A stretch of 64,000 nt of DNA from Thalassia testudinum (taxonomy: Eukaryota; Streptophyta; Magnoliopsida; Alismatales; Hydrocharitaceae). The notes beneath the pieces are model-generated. The model saw nothing but the letters and a program-made list of their open reading frames with translations, did not search any database and was not told where the DNA came from. Where the stretch lies: the NCBI GenBank assembly GCA_037157565.1, contig JAZHRO010000013.1, forward strand, positions 115,954,001 through 116,018,000, given 5' to 3'. Shown here piece by piece: positions 10,500 through 22,196 of this stretch. Both the position numbers and the translations under genes were made by a program. The stretch's first letter is position 1. Each line of letters begins with the position of its first letter.

Positions 10500-12239
10500 T
10501 GATTAGCCCATATTTGTGGGCTATTTAAGTATTTAAGTGCCTAGACATTAAGTTAATTCTAACATTTATTTAGCATAAATTAGGATGTAAATAGATTAAT
10601 TCATATTTCTAATTTAATTACATAATTCATGCATTGCATTCATATTTAAATGCATTTAGAATTAACTTAGAATTGCATTCATTTAATTAGTTAACCAATT
10701 AGGTGCATTGCATGCATTAATTTAAGTTAACATAAAAGTTGAGGGTTTGTATATAAGTAACCATAATATTTTATCATTATTTTTTATTCTTCTTTCAGCA
10801 ATGGCTGCAATTCCTTCAGCTGCCGCTCCAACGCCACCAGCTTCCGCACTAAACCTACATTCAAGGACGAGAAATCCATGTAGGTGGCTACAAAAGGAGG
10901 GAGGCTGCCGTGCTGAGGAGGCCACCATCCCAACGACCCACCACTGTGCAAAGAGTTGAGCTCTCGTCCGTTCCACCACCACCGGCCTCAACCGCGGTGA
11001 CGAGCCACCATTACCATGGGCGTGTGGCGTGATAGGCCACACCGTCATTTGGAGCATGTTTGCATCACTGTGCCTCACCAGAATCAACATCACCACCCTC
11101 GCCGTCATCACCAACAACCTCCACTGCAGCTACTGCAACTTCACTCCTCCATCAGTTAAGACATCCAGGAAGTTTCCCGGACGTCTGAAGGTTCGTCCCC
11201 ACACACAACAGCAACCAGCCGCTCACTTCACGCCCACATCCCTCCGGCTGCACAAGCCTTCCATCCTCCAGCGCTATCCCCAGCCTACACGGCCCCTGCT
11301 GCACGCCTGCAGCAGCACCTCGCGCCTTCCTTGCACACCCTGCACTAGCCCACGTGCGCACGCTGCAATCGTCTCCAGCCATACACGTAGCTAGCATGCC
11401 CGCTAGCGTGCAGTACGCCCACCAGCTCCCCACAGCGTGCCTCATCTCCTCCAACGCGTCCACTTCCGCTCCCGCATATGCCCTTGCTGTGCCTCACCTC
11501 CTTCACGTCAGTGCTCTGCCAGAACAGCAGCATGCACACCCCTTCGGCGCCTCCGTCACCTGCACTGCTGCAGCACCTGCAGCCAACGCGCCTCCAGCAG
11601 TGCGTGTGACCTCATTGCTCATAACAGCAGCCTCCGCACGCACCACCTACAGCACCCCTACGCGCCACTTGCAGCACCCATGCACGCCCATCTACACCTC
11701 CTCCAGCAAGTGCAGCCAACAGCAAAAGCCGTCGAAACCTACCTTCACCGAAGCTCCGTTCAGTCGGCTCCAGCCACCTCTCAACTTGCTGCCGCCACCA
11801 CTGCGAAGCCCTCAGTCTAGAGAGCTTCCTCTGAGCTTCACGCCTCCGGCCGTTCCTTCCTCATCGCGCACGGACAAGGGAAAGAAGATCCCATGTTTTG
11901 CTATAGTACCAGCCCTATTAATATTTACATTCAATGCCATTATCATCTTTTATTAATATTTCATTAAAGCTGCATTGTAAAAAATATCCATTAGTTGTTC
12001 AAAATTGCCATTTCAGCATGTTCTCTTGATGCTTTCTTAATCTGAAGGCAGATTTGGCTCGATTCTCGTCAAAACTAACTGTGAACATACGTTTTTAACC
12101 GATGCAAGTTTAAATACGTCATTGCCTCCCTGTGGACACAACCCGCTCTTCTGCAAGTGGTTATTTTAATTATTGATTAGTCAATTTTTCCACCACATAA
12201 AACTACAAACGACTTTAAAAGCGAAGAATCGACTCGTCA
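10500..12239 (+). repeat. E1 3' LTR
   Basis: It aligns over its whole length with 4342-6104. The TATA region is TATATAAGT at 10750-10758. Its start holds a hairpin with arms TAGCCCA and TGGGCTA (10504-10510, 10517-10523). Confidence 0.95.
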
Positions 12240-12244
12240 GCTTG

Positions 12245-13221
12245 CGCCTGCAGTTCCTAGTGTACCCCCAAACCATGATTGTTTGATTCTACTCCCCTAG
12301 CTAGACATCAGATTGAAAGGTAGAAATGAACTAATCGAAAAAAATCTCGATCTGGGCTCTGAAGAGAGAGTCCAATCCTTAAGGCCAATGTCTACTCTAT
12401 TTTAATTAGAGTTAGGTTTGAATGTGCTTTGAAATGTGATGGGCCCTTTATTTGGGTTGTGCCCTTAATGTTTGATTGATATGTGTGTGCATGCATGCAC
12501 AACCAGTGGTTTTCAAGCAAGATTATTTTGGATGTGGTGAATTTTAGGGTTTAAATCTTGATTAGCAGCTTTTAGGATTCAACTTTAGGTGTATTCAATC
12601 AAGTTCAGATGGCACACCAAGTTTTGAAAGCACAGGTGAAGATATTTTCCTTTAAAGCTTAAAAGAATGTGGAGTGCCTAGTATATCCTTAAAAGTTGAA
12701 CCTATGTGGCAGCTACTTGATGAGTTATTTTTTGTTGAAGTGGTGAGGCCCAAACAACTCAAATAATAGGCCTGATGCACCACTTAATTAGGCACAAAAG
12801 TGATTACCTAATTTGATTTCTACTCAATTATGTGTTGGTGAGTGTACCGGTCCCAAAGATCGGGTTACCGATTGAGTATGAAGAATCAGAAGAGGTTGTG
12901 TATCTTTGTGAGATTTTTTTTTTAATTTTTCTTTATATCCGGAGGGTGAGGCGGGTGGAGGAGGTGACAAACAAACAATCAAAACTATCCTTAGAGTTTA
13001 TGAAAGCTCTTAGGTTAATTAGGGTTTGTGTTATAAGTGATGGAATGAAATCTAGTTAGTGGGGAGGTGGGGGTAAACTTACAGACCCTTCAACAACACT
13101 TTACTCCAATCTACCGCTTTTTCCTGTCTCAGGAGAGTACCTGCAATCACAATAAGAAAGGAGAGAAGTGAGGTAAAAGATAAGTAAGTCAGAAAATGCG
13201 AAAAAATGAAAGAGCGTTGCC
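12245..13221 (-). other. E2 5' leader, PBS-proximal part
   Basis: It continues the E2 leader beyond E1 and aligns with the E3 leader 20951-21990. No frame is supported. The first bases complete the leader motif cut by E1. Confidence 0.7.
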
Positions 13222-13239
13222 TCCCCAGCAACAACGTGA
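13222..13239 (-). other. E2 primer-binding site, decayed
   Basis: The minus-strand TCACGTTGTTGCTGGGGA is a degenerate version of the tRNA-Asp complement, six bases inside the LTR end at 13246. Confidence 0.65.
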
Positions 13240-13245
13240 AAATGT

Positions 13246-15025
13246 TGAACGGATAACCTATGCAAAAAGGTTTGAGTTTTGAAAACCCATAGTTGTAGTG
13301 CGATTTGCGAGGAAAAACTGTCAATAGATAATTTTACTGAAACTCAAAAGGAATTCTAGGTCGAACACAGACAGGCAAACGTTTGATTAAAAATTGTGTT
13401 TGATTTATTTGTCACGAAGCATATTAGCTAATCGAATTTATTCAAAACTAGCTATCTACTTAAAGAATCATGAATAGAAGAGAGAGAGAATATCACAAAT
13501 AAAGACAAAATAGAGATAGAATAAATAGATATTTCATAACCACAGAATGATGTTTATTACAATTAACCACTATAGTAGGAAGCGGGAAATCTTAAAACTA
13601 GAGAGCAGTAAATCTACTGTAGAAAGCAGTAAAAAGAAGGTGGAAAGAAGTTATCATCCTCGACGGCTACTTGAAGGACGAGCCGCATTGACGAAGCGCC
13701 CGGATGAAGGTTGTGAGATGTGGATAAAGGAGAACGACAACGGACGACAAAGAACGGGGTAGGGCGACGTCACAGCGGGATCCCCTTCCTGAATGGTGAT
13801 GAGAGGACCACCACGGAATGCTCCACGAACGGGATGAGAAGGTGGAAAAATTATATTTTTAACTCTAAAGGAGCATCCTAGGTTTGGGACAAGCTCTTAG
13901 AGCTTTGGAGGGGGTAAGAGAAGAGAGGAAGGGATGAGAAATATGTCGGGGTCATAGGGCTATTTATAGGTGAGGCTTGAAGGGGCAATTAGGTCATTTC
14001 AAGTTAAAAACATTAATGCAAGGACCTTTAGTGACCGATTTAAGCACCACTAAAGCCCTGAGCGTGGGCTTAGTGTGCTTGCACCTGCCGCCTCTTCCTC
14101 TCCTGCTCTCAAAACTCTCGGACATGAACAAGCGCTCTCAACCGTCCAATTGCAAGATCGGACGGCTTAGAGTGCATTGTGCCTACCTCCTCATCGAGCA
14201 CCCTGTGCATGCGATGGTGCGTTGGATCACACGTCATCGCATGTGTACATGCTCAGCGTTCATCCATCGCGCCACGTGACACCCCCGCTACTGCCTGATC
14301 CATAGCTGATGGTGGAATTTGGTTGTGCCCGCACTTGCACTCGATTTGAAGCGTGCAGGGGCTTGACCCCGCAACCTCTGCTTCGCGTAAGGGCGTTCGC
14401 CCACTATGCCAAGCCACCCTTTGAGGCACACTTTTGGTTTTGAGCTTAGGAGCACTCAGCCATTGGATCAAGATCCAACGGCTGAGGTTGATCAAGCTGC
14501 TGATGAGGGAGAGAGGGCAACAGGTGTTCATGGCCGGTGTAGGCAGCTGAGATGGCACCACATGGTGCCATCTTGGCCATCCATCTTCTGTGCCTTGTAG
14601 ATAGTGCCACGAATGTCGGATTGGATCGATTTTCACACCGTTGGGTTACAATTGTCGATCTGAACCCATCCATGCGATCGGATTTGTTATCTGATGTACG
14701 GATTTACACCATGTTGGCCCCTTGACCTCTGATCTATCTCGGACTGCATCTGATGCTATGGAAGTCCGATCAAGGTGATCTTGGAGTCGTTGAACACCGA
14801 TTATCACCCTGATTAGATCCGTATGGTTGGATCTTCAATACGAGGTGTCGATATGATATTGCCCTATTACCTGACCATAAAAAGAGAAAATTAACCTAAA
14901 TTTTATACAATCTAACCTAAATGCAAGATGATGCATGTTATGCAATATTTATACTGCATGATGAACATACGTCTAAGAACACGCAAAAATAGACAATTTT
15001 ATGTGATATAAATGTGTTTACATCA
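13246..15025 (-). repeat. E2 5' LTR
   Basis: The LTR is 1,780 bp, minus strand, from TGATGTAAAC (15025) to GTTCA (13246). It carries the U3 hairpins, the TATA box at 13968-13960, and the U5 signature TGTGTTCGACC near 13366. The 1-405 segment is its partner. Confidence 0.9.
13960..13968 (-). promoter_or_regulatory. E2 LTR TATA box
   Basis: TATAAATAG lies on the minus strand, about 1,060 bases from the LTR start, at the place expected for the U3/R boundary. Confidence 0.7.
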
Positions 15026-15282
15026 GACCTCCTTAGGTTATGTCCCCACCATCAAGTGCCAAGATGGCAATTGGTCGAGAGGTTCTATAACGGATTATCT
15101 AAAAGGCACAGGCAAACCATCGATGCAGCCAGTGCTGGAACCTTCATGACCAAAACTGAGGATGAAGCCTGGGCATTATTTGAAACATTAAGTGATAATT
15201 CCATACAGATGTCCTTTGCCTATCAAGAAAGAGAACCATCAACCCTGTAGGGGAAGATAGAGGCCCATGAAGCCAAGGCTAC
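15026..15282 (+). pseudogene. gag: E8 gag, middle part
   Basis: The plus-strand frame (DLLRLCPHHQVPRWQLVERFY...) matches the E6 Gag segment near 59180-58990 (DLLRKCSHHGIPKWHLAQIFY), the retrotransposon Gag capsid-like region. It begins directly after the E2 LTR, so the part before it is left of the window. A TAG at 15248-15250 interrupts it. It stops at the E7 target site; the codon split by that site resumes at 44335 in the same frame. This is a structural protein of the retrotransposon particle by family knowledge; the copy here is dead. Confidence 0.85.
15278..15282. repeat. Target-site duplication GCTAC of E7
   Basis: GCTAC at 15278-15282 recurs at 44330-44334. Joining the flanks restores the E8 Gag frame. 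Confidence 0.92.
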
Positions 15283-15806
15283 TGACCATCGTGAAATGCG
15301 TTTGTGTAAATCACTCATTGTAGCACATTCTACGATGTCAATTTTAATAAAAGAATCAAACATGAGTCCAAGTGTCAAACATAGGGCGACAAAGTATCAA
15401 TCCACTAATCGCTTTCATGTCACAAAAATATGTCAATTTGTTCACTTGCAAAATGAATAGAGAAAGAAAGAGGGATAGGGAGAGAGAGAGAATGGGAGAG
15501 AGAGGGAGATAGGGTTAGAAATCCATGCTCAAGAGATGATAAGAACAAGATATCAGAGATATATTCTAGTAATTATCCAAATGTTGTCATCAACAAAAAT
15601 GTATATAAATGCTTGAATGAAAGAAATAAACTATAACTATCAAAGAAATTAAAACTAAGAACAAGGAAGAAGATGGCGTCGAGGCAGCTACGGCAGTGGA
15701 GGAGCTTCCATCGGTAGCTCAGTGACTTCAAGACCTTGCTTGGAGCTATATGGAGGTGGTGGATACTCTTGGGTAGATGATGGGTGCAAATGAGGGGGGT
15801 AGGTCC

Positions 15807-15815
15807 CTTTTTATA
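15807..15815 (-). promoter_or_regulatory. E7 LTR TATA box
   Basis: TATAAAAAG on the minus strand in the 3' LTR. The 5' LTR copy near 40002-40010 has lost the T (AATAAAAAG). Confidence 0.65.
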
Positions 15816-16743
15816 GTGGTGAAAAGGGCTAAAATTCATCCTCGAGTCAACAGTGACATTCAAAGCATTGCTGAAGACCCGCTGCATGCATCGCCAAAGC
15901 CGTCACTCCTGCTCCTGCTGGCCCGTGTGCCCTGCGCCATGTCTCGCACGTCATGCCACATGCATGCACTAGCGCTACACTACACGCACACACACTCTCT
16001 TCCTACTGAACCGCGCACTGCTGCTCCATGCACGCGCTATGCGTGCACTGCCACTGTTGCTACTACGCCACACCTCAATTACAAAATTGAGGGGGTTGCG
16101 GGTTTCGAACCAGCTCCTTCTCTTTGAGAGTGCTCTTGTCAACCACTGTGCTACACCCACGAAGATGTCGCGAGGAGGAATTTCTGAGGCAAGGCGTGGA
16201 TGACTTCTCAGCTGTTGAATCAATATCCAACGGCTGAGAATCGATGATACACATGAAGAAGCGCTGGCATTGGGTAGATGCTGGCCGATGTCGGGTGGCC
16301 CAGATAGCACAACGTAGCACCATCTGGGCTGTCCATCTTCTTTCTGTTGTAAAGGATGCCACGGTGCTCGAATAGAGATGACTACCGCATTTCTGGACTA
16401 CAATCATCGCTACGGATCCATCTGTACAGTTGGATTTTCAATCTGAAGCCCGTAAGGATGTCACATTGCCCCCTGGCCATTGATCTTCCAAAGACTAGTT
16501 GTGGGAGCTACGGAAGTCGGATCAAGGTAATTTTGAGTCCGTTGAACTCCGTTCGTTGATTCGGATCCATCCATACGATCTTATTGCTCATCTAAAACTG
16601 TTTCAATATGGTATTGTACACAAGGTCATTAAACATTGATTCTAAGTAATTTAAATGTAAAGATCACGCAATATGCATGCAATGCTCCCAAACCCACTAT
16701 AATATAACATTATCGCACAAGTACCCTCGAAATTGACTCTAAT

Positions 16744-16778
16744 TGATGATATTAACACTAATAATTGTAGAATCATCA
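16744..16778 (-). repeat. E7 LTR-terminal hairpin
   Basis: The first seven LTR bases TGATGAT pair with ATCATCA 28 bases further on, with a 21-base loop. Confidence 0.7.
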
Positions 16779-16813
16779 TGTCCCCATGCCCACCCCTTGC
16801 TAGTCCCTAGGAA
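16779..16813 (-). other. E7 terminal PPT with upstream hairpin
   Basis: In element sense TTCCTAG-GGA-CTAGCAA (one mismatch) is followed by GGGGTGGGCATGGGGACA and the LTR. Confidence 0.75.
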
Positions 16814-18420
16814 GGTTTAACCTAAATGCTATTTACAAAATAAAACTAGGAATTGATTACTTAGGTAGAAGTTTCTTGTCAACAGGAGGAAATTTCTACT
16901 AAGAACCTAACTCGCAGAGACTCAATAGTGCCCGAGTTGCTTGCCAAAATGTCGACCACCTGAGTGCTTACCTTATTCTATATAGAAGCAACTATATTTT
17001 TTTTTTCTTTTTCATCTTTTCTAATTTTTTTGGATCTTTGGAGTTGAGAATTTTGGGATAACCTTTTACAGCTACCCAATCCACCCAAGACTCGAAAAGG
17101 ACTCTTAATACTAGGCATCTTATTGTGAAAGTGATAGACTCGCTCAATAGCAATTGAAACGAACTTCAGATTTCTACGCCTCTAGGTGACCTAAAAAAAA
17201 ATTCTACCTTAAGATTTATCTTTCCGATCAATAGCTTTCTCCCTACCTTTTTATCTTTTATGGGGTCAACACAAAGGAGAACCCAGTGTATATCTCCCCA
17301 ATTTTATTTTACTTCCCTGCTTCTTCCCTAAATGTTTTGGGAATTATTTGTGCATTTTGTGAGCTGGGCTTTGGACAACCGGCCGATGAGCTATTACCAC
17401 TGGCAACTTGCTAGCCATACTTGTGCAGTGAAGTGTGGCTTATTTATTTTTTATTTTCTCCTTTTTCTATTTTTTTCTTTTTTTTCTTTTTGAGTATCAT
17501 TTTTTTTCAAGTAGGTGGCTTCCCTGATCTAAGATTTACCTAAAGGCAATAAAAGAAAATGGTCTAGTGGCTAGGCTCTAAACAACCGGCCGATGAACTG
17601 TTACCACCGACCACTTGCCAGCCATACCACCCTAGAAGGTTCATTAGCTACCCAATTTCCATTGGAATCGCTAATGAGTGAGTTAGTGCAAAACATATGT
17701 AGATGCTTAGACTAAAAATCCTCCCAAATCAGAGGGTGGGTTGATAAGTCGTATACTTATCACCCTACTTTATTGACCAGATTAAAATAAATTATAGTGG
17801 TGAGGACTCGAGACCAAGTCCACATTTTAGTGGACACTCAGACTGATTAAGTCCAAAGACTTGAAGAGTCTATGCATTGAAGTCCCTGCATACCATTTCC
17901 TAAATTTAACAAGCTTCTAATACCTAAGTTCTCTTTTCCTAATTATTATTATTATTATTTTAAAATAAACAGAAGATAATTCAAGCTGACAATATATGCT
18001 CAGAACATACAAATTACCACCCCCCCATGCCTAAGTTGGACAATGTCCTCATTGGAAAATAAATGTATGCAAGGGAGTAAGGAAAGAAATCACCTGAGTG
18101 TCAACAGTTAATCCGGTTAGCTTGAATCCTCTAGGTTGCCTCCAAGGAAGCTCTGAGTTTAGTGCCTTCAGCTAGGCATAGTACACAAACAATAAGGAAA
18201 AAAAAAATCACTTAAGTGGTTTGGTCAAGAAGGGGAAGACATAATCAACTAAACCCAGAGTCAGAAGTCCGCGGATGCAGACTAGATTATGGTGCAGTCC
18301 CATCCCTAAGGGACAAGAACTCTACAACTAGTGTAACATGCATGCCTATGTGTGTTCCTCTCTTAATCTGCAGGCATGCAGAGAAGTTGATTTAGAAGAG
18401 TGCAACTCGAATCTAAAATG
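16814..18420 (-). other. E7 3' non-coding module (type II)
   Basis: It holds two copies of the type II motif at 17371-17418 and 17581-17625, separated by a pyrimidine tract (purine-rich in element sense) at 17450-17510. A TTA run is at 17945-17960. No open frame is supported. Confidence 0.7.
18019..18055 (-). other. E7 internal hairpin-GGCATGGGGG box
   Basis: In element sense CCAATG-AGGA-CATTGT is followed by CCAACTTAGGCATGGGGGGG. Confidence 0.75.
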
Positions 18421-19591
18421 TCAGACACTAAAGATGTAGGCTTTATAATCAGCTTGTGTCCCTTTAAAGTTGTAATCCCTCAAAGTTATATCGATTTCGG
18501 TGAATTTGGGTTGCAGGATTTCAATTTTGATAGGGCATGTAACAAAATCAAGAGTTTGACAATGAGCCCTAAGATCAAGCATGAGGTTACTCTCCAAAGA
18601 AAAATCCATACCTTCTTCAACTAGGGTTTCATTGCTTATTCCCTCCAATTCCTTGACCCCTAGAATATTATCTTCAACCTCTTTCATAGCAGACTCAATT
18701 TTCAAGGTTGTATTAGAAGTAGGGCTAATTTCATCCTCTAGCTCAGATTCTCTCCCTTGGCCCTCCTCTAAACTTGTGATGGGAGTTTCAATTAATTCAA
18801 AATCGATTATTTTGAAATTGTAATCCCACTCCCCATCTTCAATTTTGGATGTCTCTTCCACCAAATCACTTTCCTTGGGAAGCTTAGCTTCGGATTAAAA
18901 GACATCATCCCCTAAATTCTCAGTTTCCTCCTGATGTTTGTCCTCAAATCTCCCCAACTCATGTTCTAAGGAATCCTTAATGACATTTTCTAATGAGTTG
19001 TCCAACACCGAGGGAGTATCAATGGTGGACTGAACCAATTTTGGGTAAATAGGTGTAGTCCAATCGATCACCACGGGGCCTTGCTTCATGAATTCTGTAA
19101 AAGGGGTTGCTTGCAACAGTGTTCTTTGGCCCTCTTCATCCAATTGTTGGAACATATCAATCATGGCTTGTTTCCCCTCAATCAATTCTTGATTCTATCT
19201 ATGTAACTCCAACTGAAGGCTATCAAGAACTGACTGAGTGTCATTAGGTTTCCCTTGGATTTCCTCCTTAGCATTCAAATCAGAGTTGGGAGGGTATGGT
19301 TGAGGTTTAGGTTCTTGGGTGGGTCCTCTATTCTATCATTTTCTAGGTCCAATTCCTCAAGAGGCACCATTTTTTGTTTAGTCCTACTCCAGAATAATTG
19401 AGGTTCTAAGTCCTCCTCCCAGTCGAATTCTTCATCACGGGTCCAAAGCAGGGTTTAATCATTCTTGATTTGCCCAGGTTTATGATCATCATTTGATTTC
19501 CATTTTTCTCAAATCCCTTCCAATCAATAGGTCAACTAGGAGAATTCCTTGAATTCAGATGACCTATCTTAGTTAGGGTCCTGGGAAGTGA
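18421..19591 (-). pseudogene. E7 acidic non-Gag protein, C-terminal part
   Basis: Minus-strand coding remnant after the E3 insertion. Near 19345-19440 it encodes EEDLEP...LFWSRTKQKMVPLEELD, clearly related to the two W-S-x-x-K segments of E1. After a frameshift it continues from 19185 to 18421 in one frame with a stop at 18895-18897 (then Met 18864). It is rich in Glu, Asp, Ile and Leu. No retroviral enzyme motif is visible. Its N-terminal part lies at 37626-37966, beyond E3. Function unknown. Similarity with E1 shows the protein is shared between families with different LTRs. Confidence 0.62.
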
Positions 19592-19596
19592 AGGGG
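19592..19596. repeat. Target-site duplication AGGGG of E3
   Basis: AGGGG at 19592-19596 recurs at 37621-37625, directly outside the E3 LTR ends. Confidence 0.95.
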
Positions 19597-20929
19597 TGAT
19601 GTAGACACATCCATTTAGGTTGAAATGCCTATTTATGCATGTTCCTAGGCTTAGATTTGCATTCCATATTATAAATATTTCATACCATGCATCATCCTGC
19701 ATTTAGAGTAGTGTATATTTTAGGTTAATTACGTCCTTTTTATGGCCAGGAGGGAAGGAGATTTATTTCGAGGTCTCGGATTGACGATCCAAATGTACGA
19801 ATCTAATCAGGATGATGATCGAAGTCCAACGCCTCTAAGATTGTCCTAATCGGAATCCTGTATCACCTTATGCGATCCGAGGAAGATCAATGGTCAGGAG
19901 GGCAATGCAACATCCTTACAGGCTTTGGATGAAAAATCCAATCGTATGGATGGATCCGGAGCGACGATCACAATCCAACAACGTGAAAATCACCTCGATC
20001 CAAGCACTGTGGCACCCTCTGCAACAGAAAGAAGATGGACGGCCTAGATGGCACCACATGGCGCCATCTAGGCTGCCCAACATCGGCCATCAACGGCTAC
20101 TGGCACCCCCTCATCATCTGAGATCTCTCACTACAGCCGTTGGATCAAGATCCAACGGCTGAGGTTCCTCCATGCTCTCAACCTCCAAGCGCTCCACGTG
20201 ACTCAAACACAACCTTGCCTCAATGGTTGAGCACTTGGCTTACAAAGAAGGAGCGCACCCGCGAACCCCCCCAAATCAACAATTAGAGCGCACCAGCCAG
20301 TGCACGCACACAGACGCGGGTGCACTAGCCCACCACCCACATCGCAAAACCAGCGCAGCATGAGCAATGCACAGTAGTGCAACGCCAGCGCACGCCCGTG
20401 AGATGGTGGGTGATGGGTACACAAGCACAACAGCAGCAGGCATGAGTTGGTGCGGACCTTAAGCAACAACCTGGGCGAGCCTTTAGTGATGCATGCATTC
20501 CTCTACCCGGCATCCTCCTACATCTCACCTCCGTCATCCCGCAACTCACCTACTTCATCCAAGCTTCCGCTGGGCGCCGTCGTCTTGCCGAACAGCCGAT
20601 TCAGGAGATTCTTCTCACCCCTATCTCTTTTATGCTTTCATAGATTATTGTAATAACCATTGGAGTGATATATCATATTTGTTCCATCTCATTTTGTGAA
20701 CTTATCTTTCTTGTCTTTTTATTTCAAAAACACAGAAATAACAAAACCTCAAAATACCAAAAAGAACCAAAACGAAGCACGATTTTCAAACAAAGTAAAC
20801 GTCGCCTCCTTGTGTTCGACCCGGGACTCCCTTGGAGTTTTGGTTATATTGTATTTGATAGCACATTTTGCGAGCTACGACGACAGGTTATCCAAACCCC
20901 GATTTTAATTCGCGAAACACAACTCATCA
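19597..20929 (+). repeat. E3 5' LTR with promoter-region deletion
   Basis: It begins TGATGTAGAC and ends ACTCATCA. Compared with the 3' LTR it lacks about 420 bp at about 20485-20495, a region that holds the U3 hairpin and the TATA area. Confidence 0.93.
20134..20161 (+). repeat. 28-bp perfect palindrome in U3
   Basis: The 13-bp arms CAGCCGTTGGATC and its complement surround AA. The 3' LTR copy (36406-36431) is still a perfect palindrome, although each arm has a C/G to T/A change. Confidence 0.85.
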
Positions 20930-20932
20930 TTT

Positions 20933-20950
20933 TGGCATCGTTGCTAGGGA
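20933..20950 (+). other. E3 primer-binding site (tRNA-Asp type)
   Basis: TGGCATCGTTGCTAGGGA starts three bases after the LTR end and matches the tRNA-Asp complement with a few changes. Confidence 0.85.
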
Positions 20951-22196
20951 GGCAACGCTCTTTGGTTTTTTCTTGCGTTTTCCCGCATTACTTACATATT
21001 TTTCTAACCTATCTTTCTTCTTCAATTTATTATCTTACAGGAACCCAATCGAGGAGCTGAAGGCGGTAGATTGGAGTAAAGTGCGGGTAGAGACATTTGT
21101 AAGTTTTCCCCCACTTCTCCACCCACTAGATCATTTCGCCACCTTAATAATCAAGACTTAATCTACTTAGGTGTTTTCACAAACCCTAGGATAGAAATTG
21201 TTTGTCTTATTTGTCACTCCACTCACCTCGCCATCCACATAAATAAAAAATAAAAAATAAAAAAAAAGTTATCTGATTGTGGGATTTTCTGAAAGAGATA
21301 CACATTAACACCCACAACTCTTGACTTAAGGTGCACCACTTCACATCGATTCTACCACTTAATCGGAATCTAACTTGTGGATTCGGTACACCCTAACTCA
21401 ACACACCAATAAGTGAGTAGAAATATGAATAGGTCAAACATTTTTGTGTACCTTAACTAAGTGGTACGACAAGCCAATTGATTGAACTATTTGGGCTGCA
21501 CCACTTAAGATAAAAGTGATTCATCAGTAGCTTGCCACTTAGGGTTGATTTTTAGGGCTAAACCTGACACTCCACTTTTCTTTTTCCGATTTCTAAAGGA
21601 ATACATCATCACCAGTGCTTGTAAAACCTAGAGTGTTCTACTGAACCCTGATTGAACCAAGCTAAGGATTAAACCCTAAAAGCTACTAAACAAGGATAAA
21701 CCCTAAACGACACATCATCAAATAATCTTGTTTGAAAATCCTGGTTATGCACGTACACACATTTGAATTGATCATTAAGAGCACAACCCATCTAAAGGGC
21801 CCATCACATTCCAAGAGCACAATCATCCCAAGCCTAATTAAAACTGAGTTGACGTTGGACTTAAGGATTGATTCACTCTGCAGGGCTCAAATTGAGATTT
21901 TTTTCGATTAATTTACTTCTGCTGGTCCATCTGATGTCTAGCTAGGGGAGTAGCGTCAAACAACCACGGCTGGGGGGTATACTAGGAACCGGAGGCACAA
22001 GTCAAAGGAAGAACCTTCTCCCCAACCCCTCCTTCTAACTGGTTGAATTGACCGGATAAAAGTAGACCAAATCGATTTTAATCTCAAGACGGGTCCAAGG
22101 AGTCTGTAGGTCTTTGGGCTAACCCACCTAAGGACAGGGTTAATTGCTTGTATTGTAGGGCTCCTTTCTCTCTTCTGATTTCCCTCCTATTCTACC
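20951..22196 (+). other. E3 5' leader
   Basis: No frame is supported. It contains the conserved leader motif at 21983-22023 (AGGAACCGGAGGCACAAG, then AAAGGAAGAACCTTCTCCCC), also found in E2 and E6. Confidence 0.75.

Larger units (their letters stand above)
4342..12239 (+). mobile_element. E1: complete non-autonomous LTR retrotransposon
   Basis: E1 is 7,898 bp with two LTRs (1,763 and 1,740 bp) and a perfect TSD. It has a PBS two bases inside the 5' LTR, a frame 7377-8959 without gag-pol motifs, the internal hairpin box, a type I 3' module, and a PPT directly before the 3' LTR. It is inserted in the leader of E2, in the middle of a motif conserved between families. Confidence 0.95.
1..15025 (-). 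mobile_element. E2: non-autonomous LTR retrotransposon, 3' LTR cut by window start
   Basis: On the minus strand the order is 5' LTR 13246-15025, PBS 13239-13222, leader, a frame starting with Met at 4153, the 3' module, the PPT at 442-406, and a 3' LTR whose first 405 bases are in the window. It is interrupted by E1 (4342-12239) and by LTR fragment F (2700-4026). The base after its 5' LTR is E8 gag; the expected right TSD would be GACCT (15026-15030), but the left copy lies outside the window. Subtracting the insertions and allowing for the missing LTR part gives roughly 7.7 kb. No gag-pol motif is visible. Confidence 0.9.
15283..16778 (-). repeat. E7 3' LTR
   Basis: 1,496 bp. On the minus strand it begins TGATGATTCT and ends ATGGTCA. 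It pairs with 39492-40947 plus 44327-44329. It includes a GA-rich tract at 15460-15510. Confidence 0.92.

Noticed and set aside
13222..13239. Possible tRNA gene because of the similarity to tRNA-Asp
   Set aside because: Only the 3'-end complement is present, and it lies beside an LTR end, so it is a primer-binding site. The same applies to the sites at 6107, 20933, 39469 and 61421.
15026..15030. GACCT beside E2 equals the GACCT TSD of E5
   Set aside because: These are separate insertion sites, and a five-base match is expected by chance. The left copy for E2 is outside the window, so the E2 TSD is unverified.
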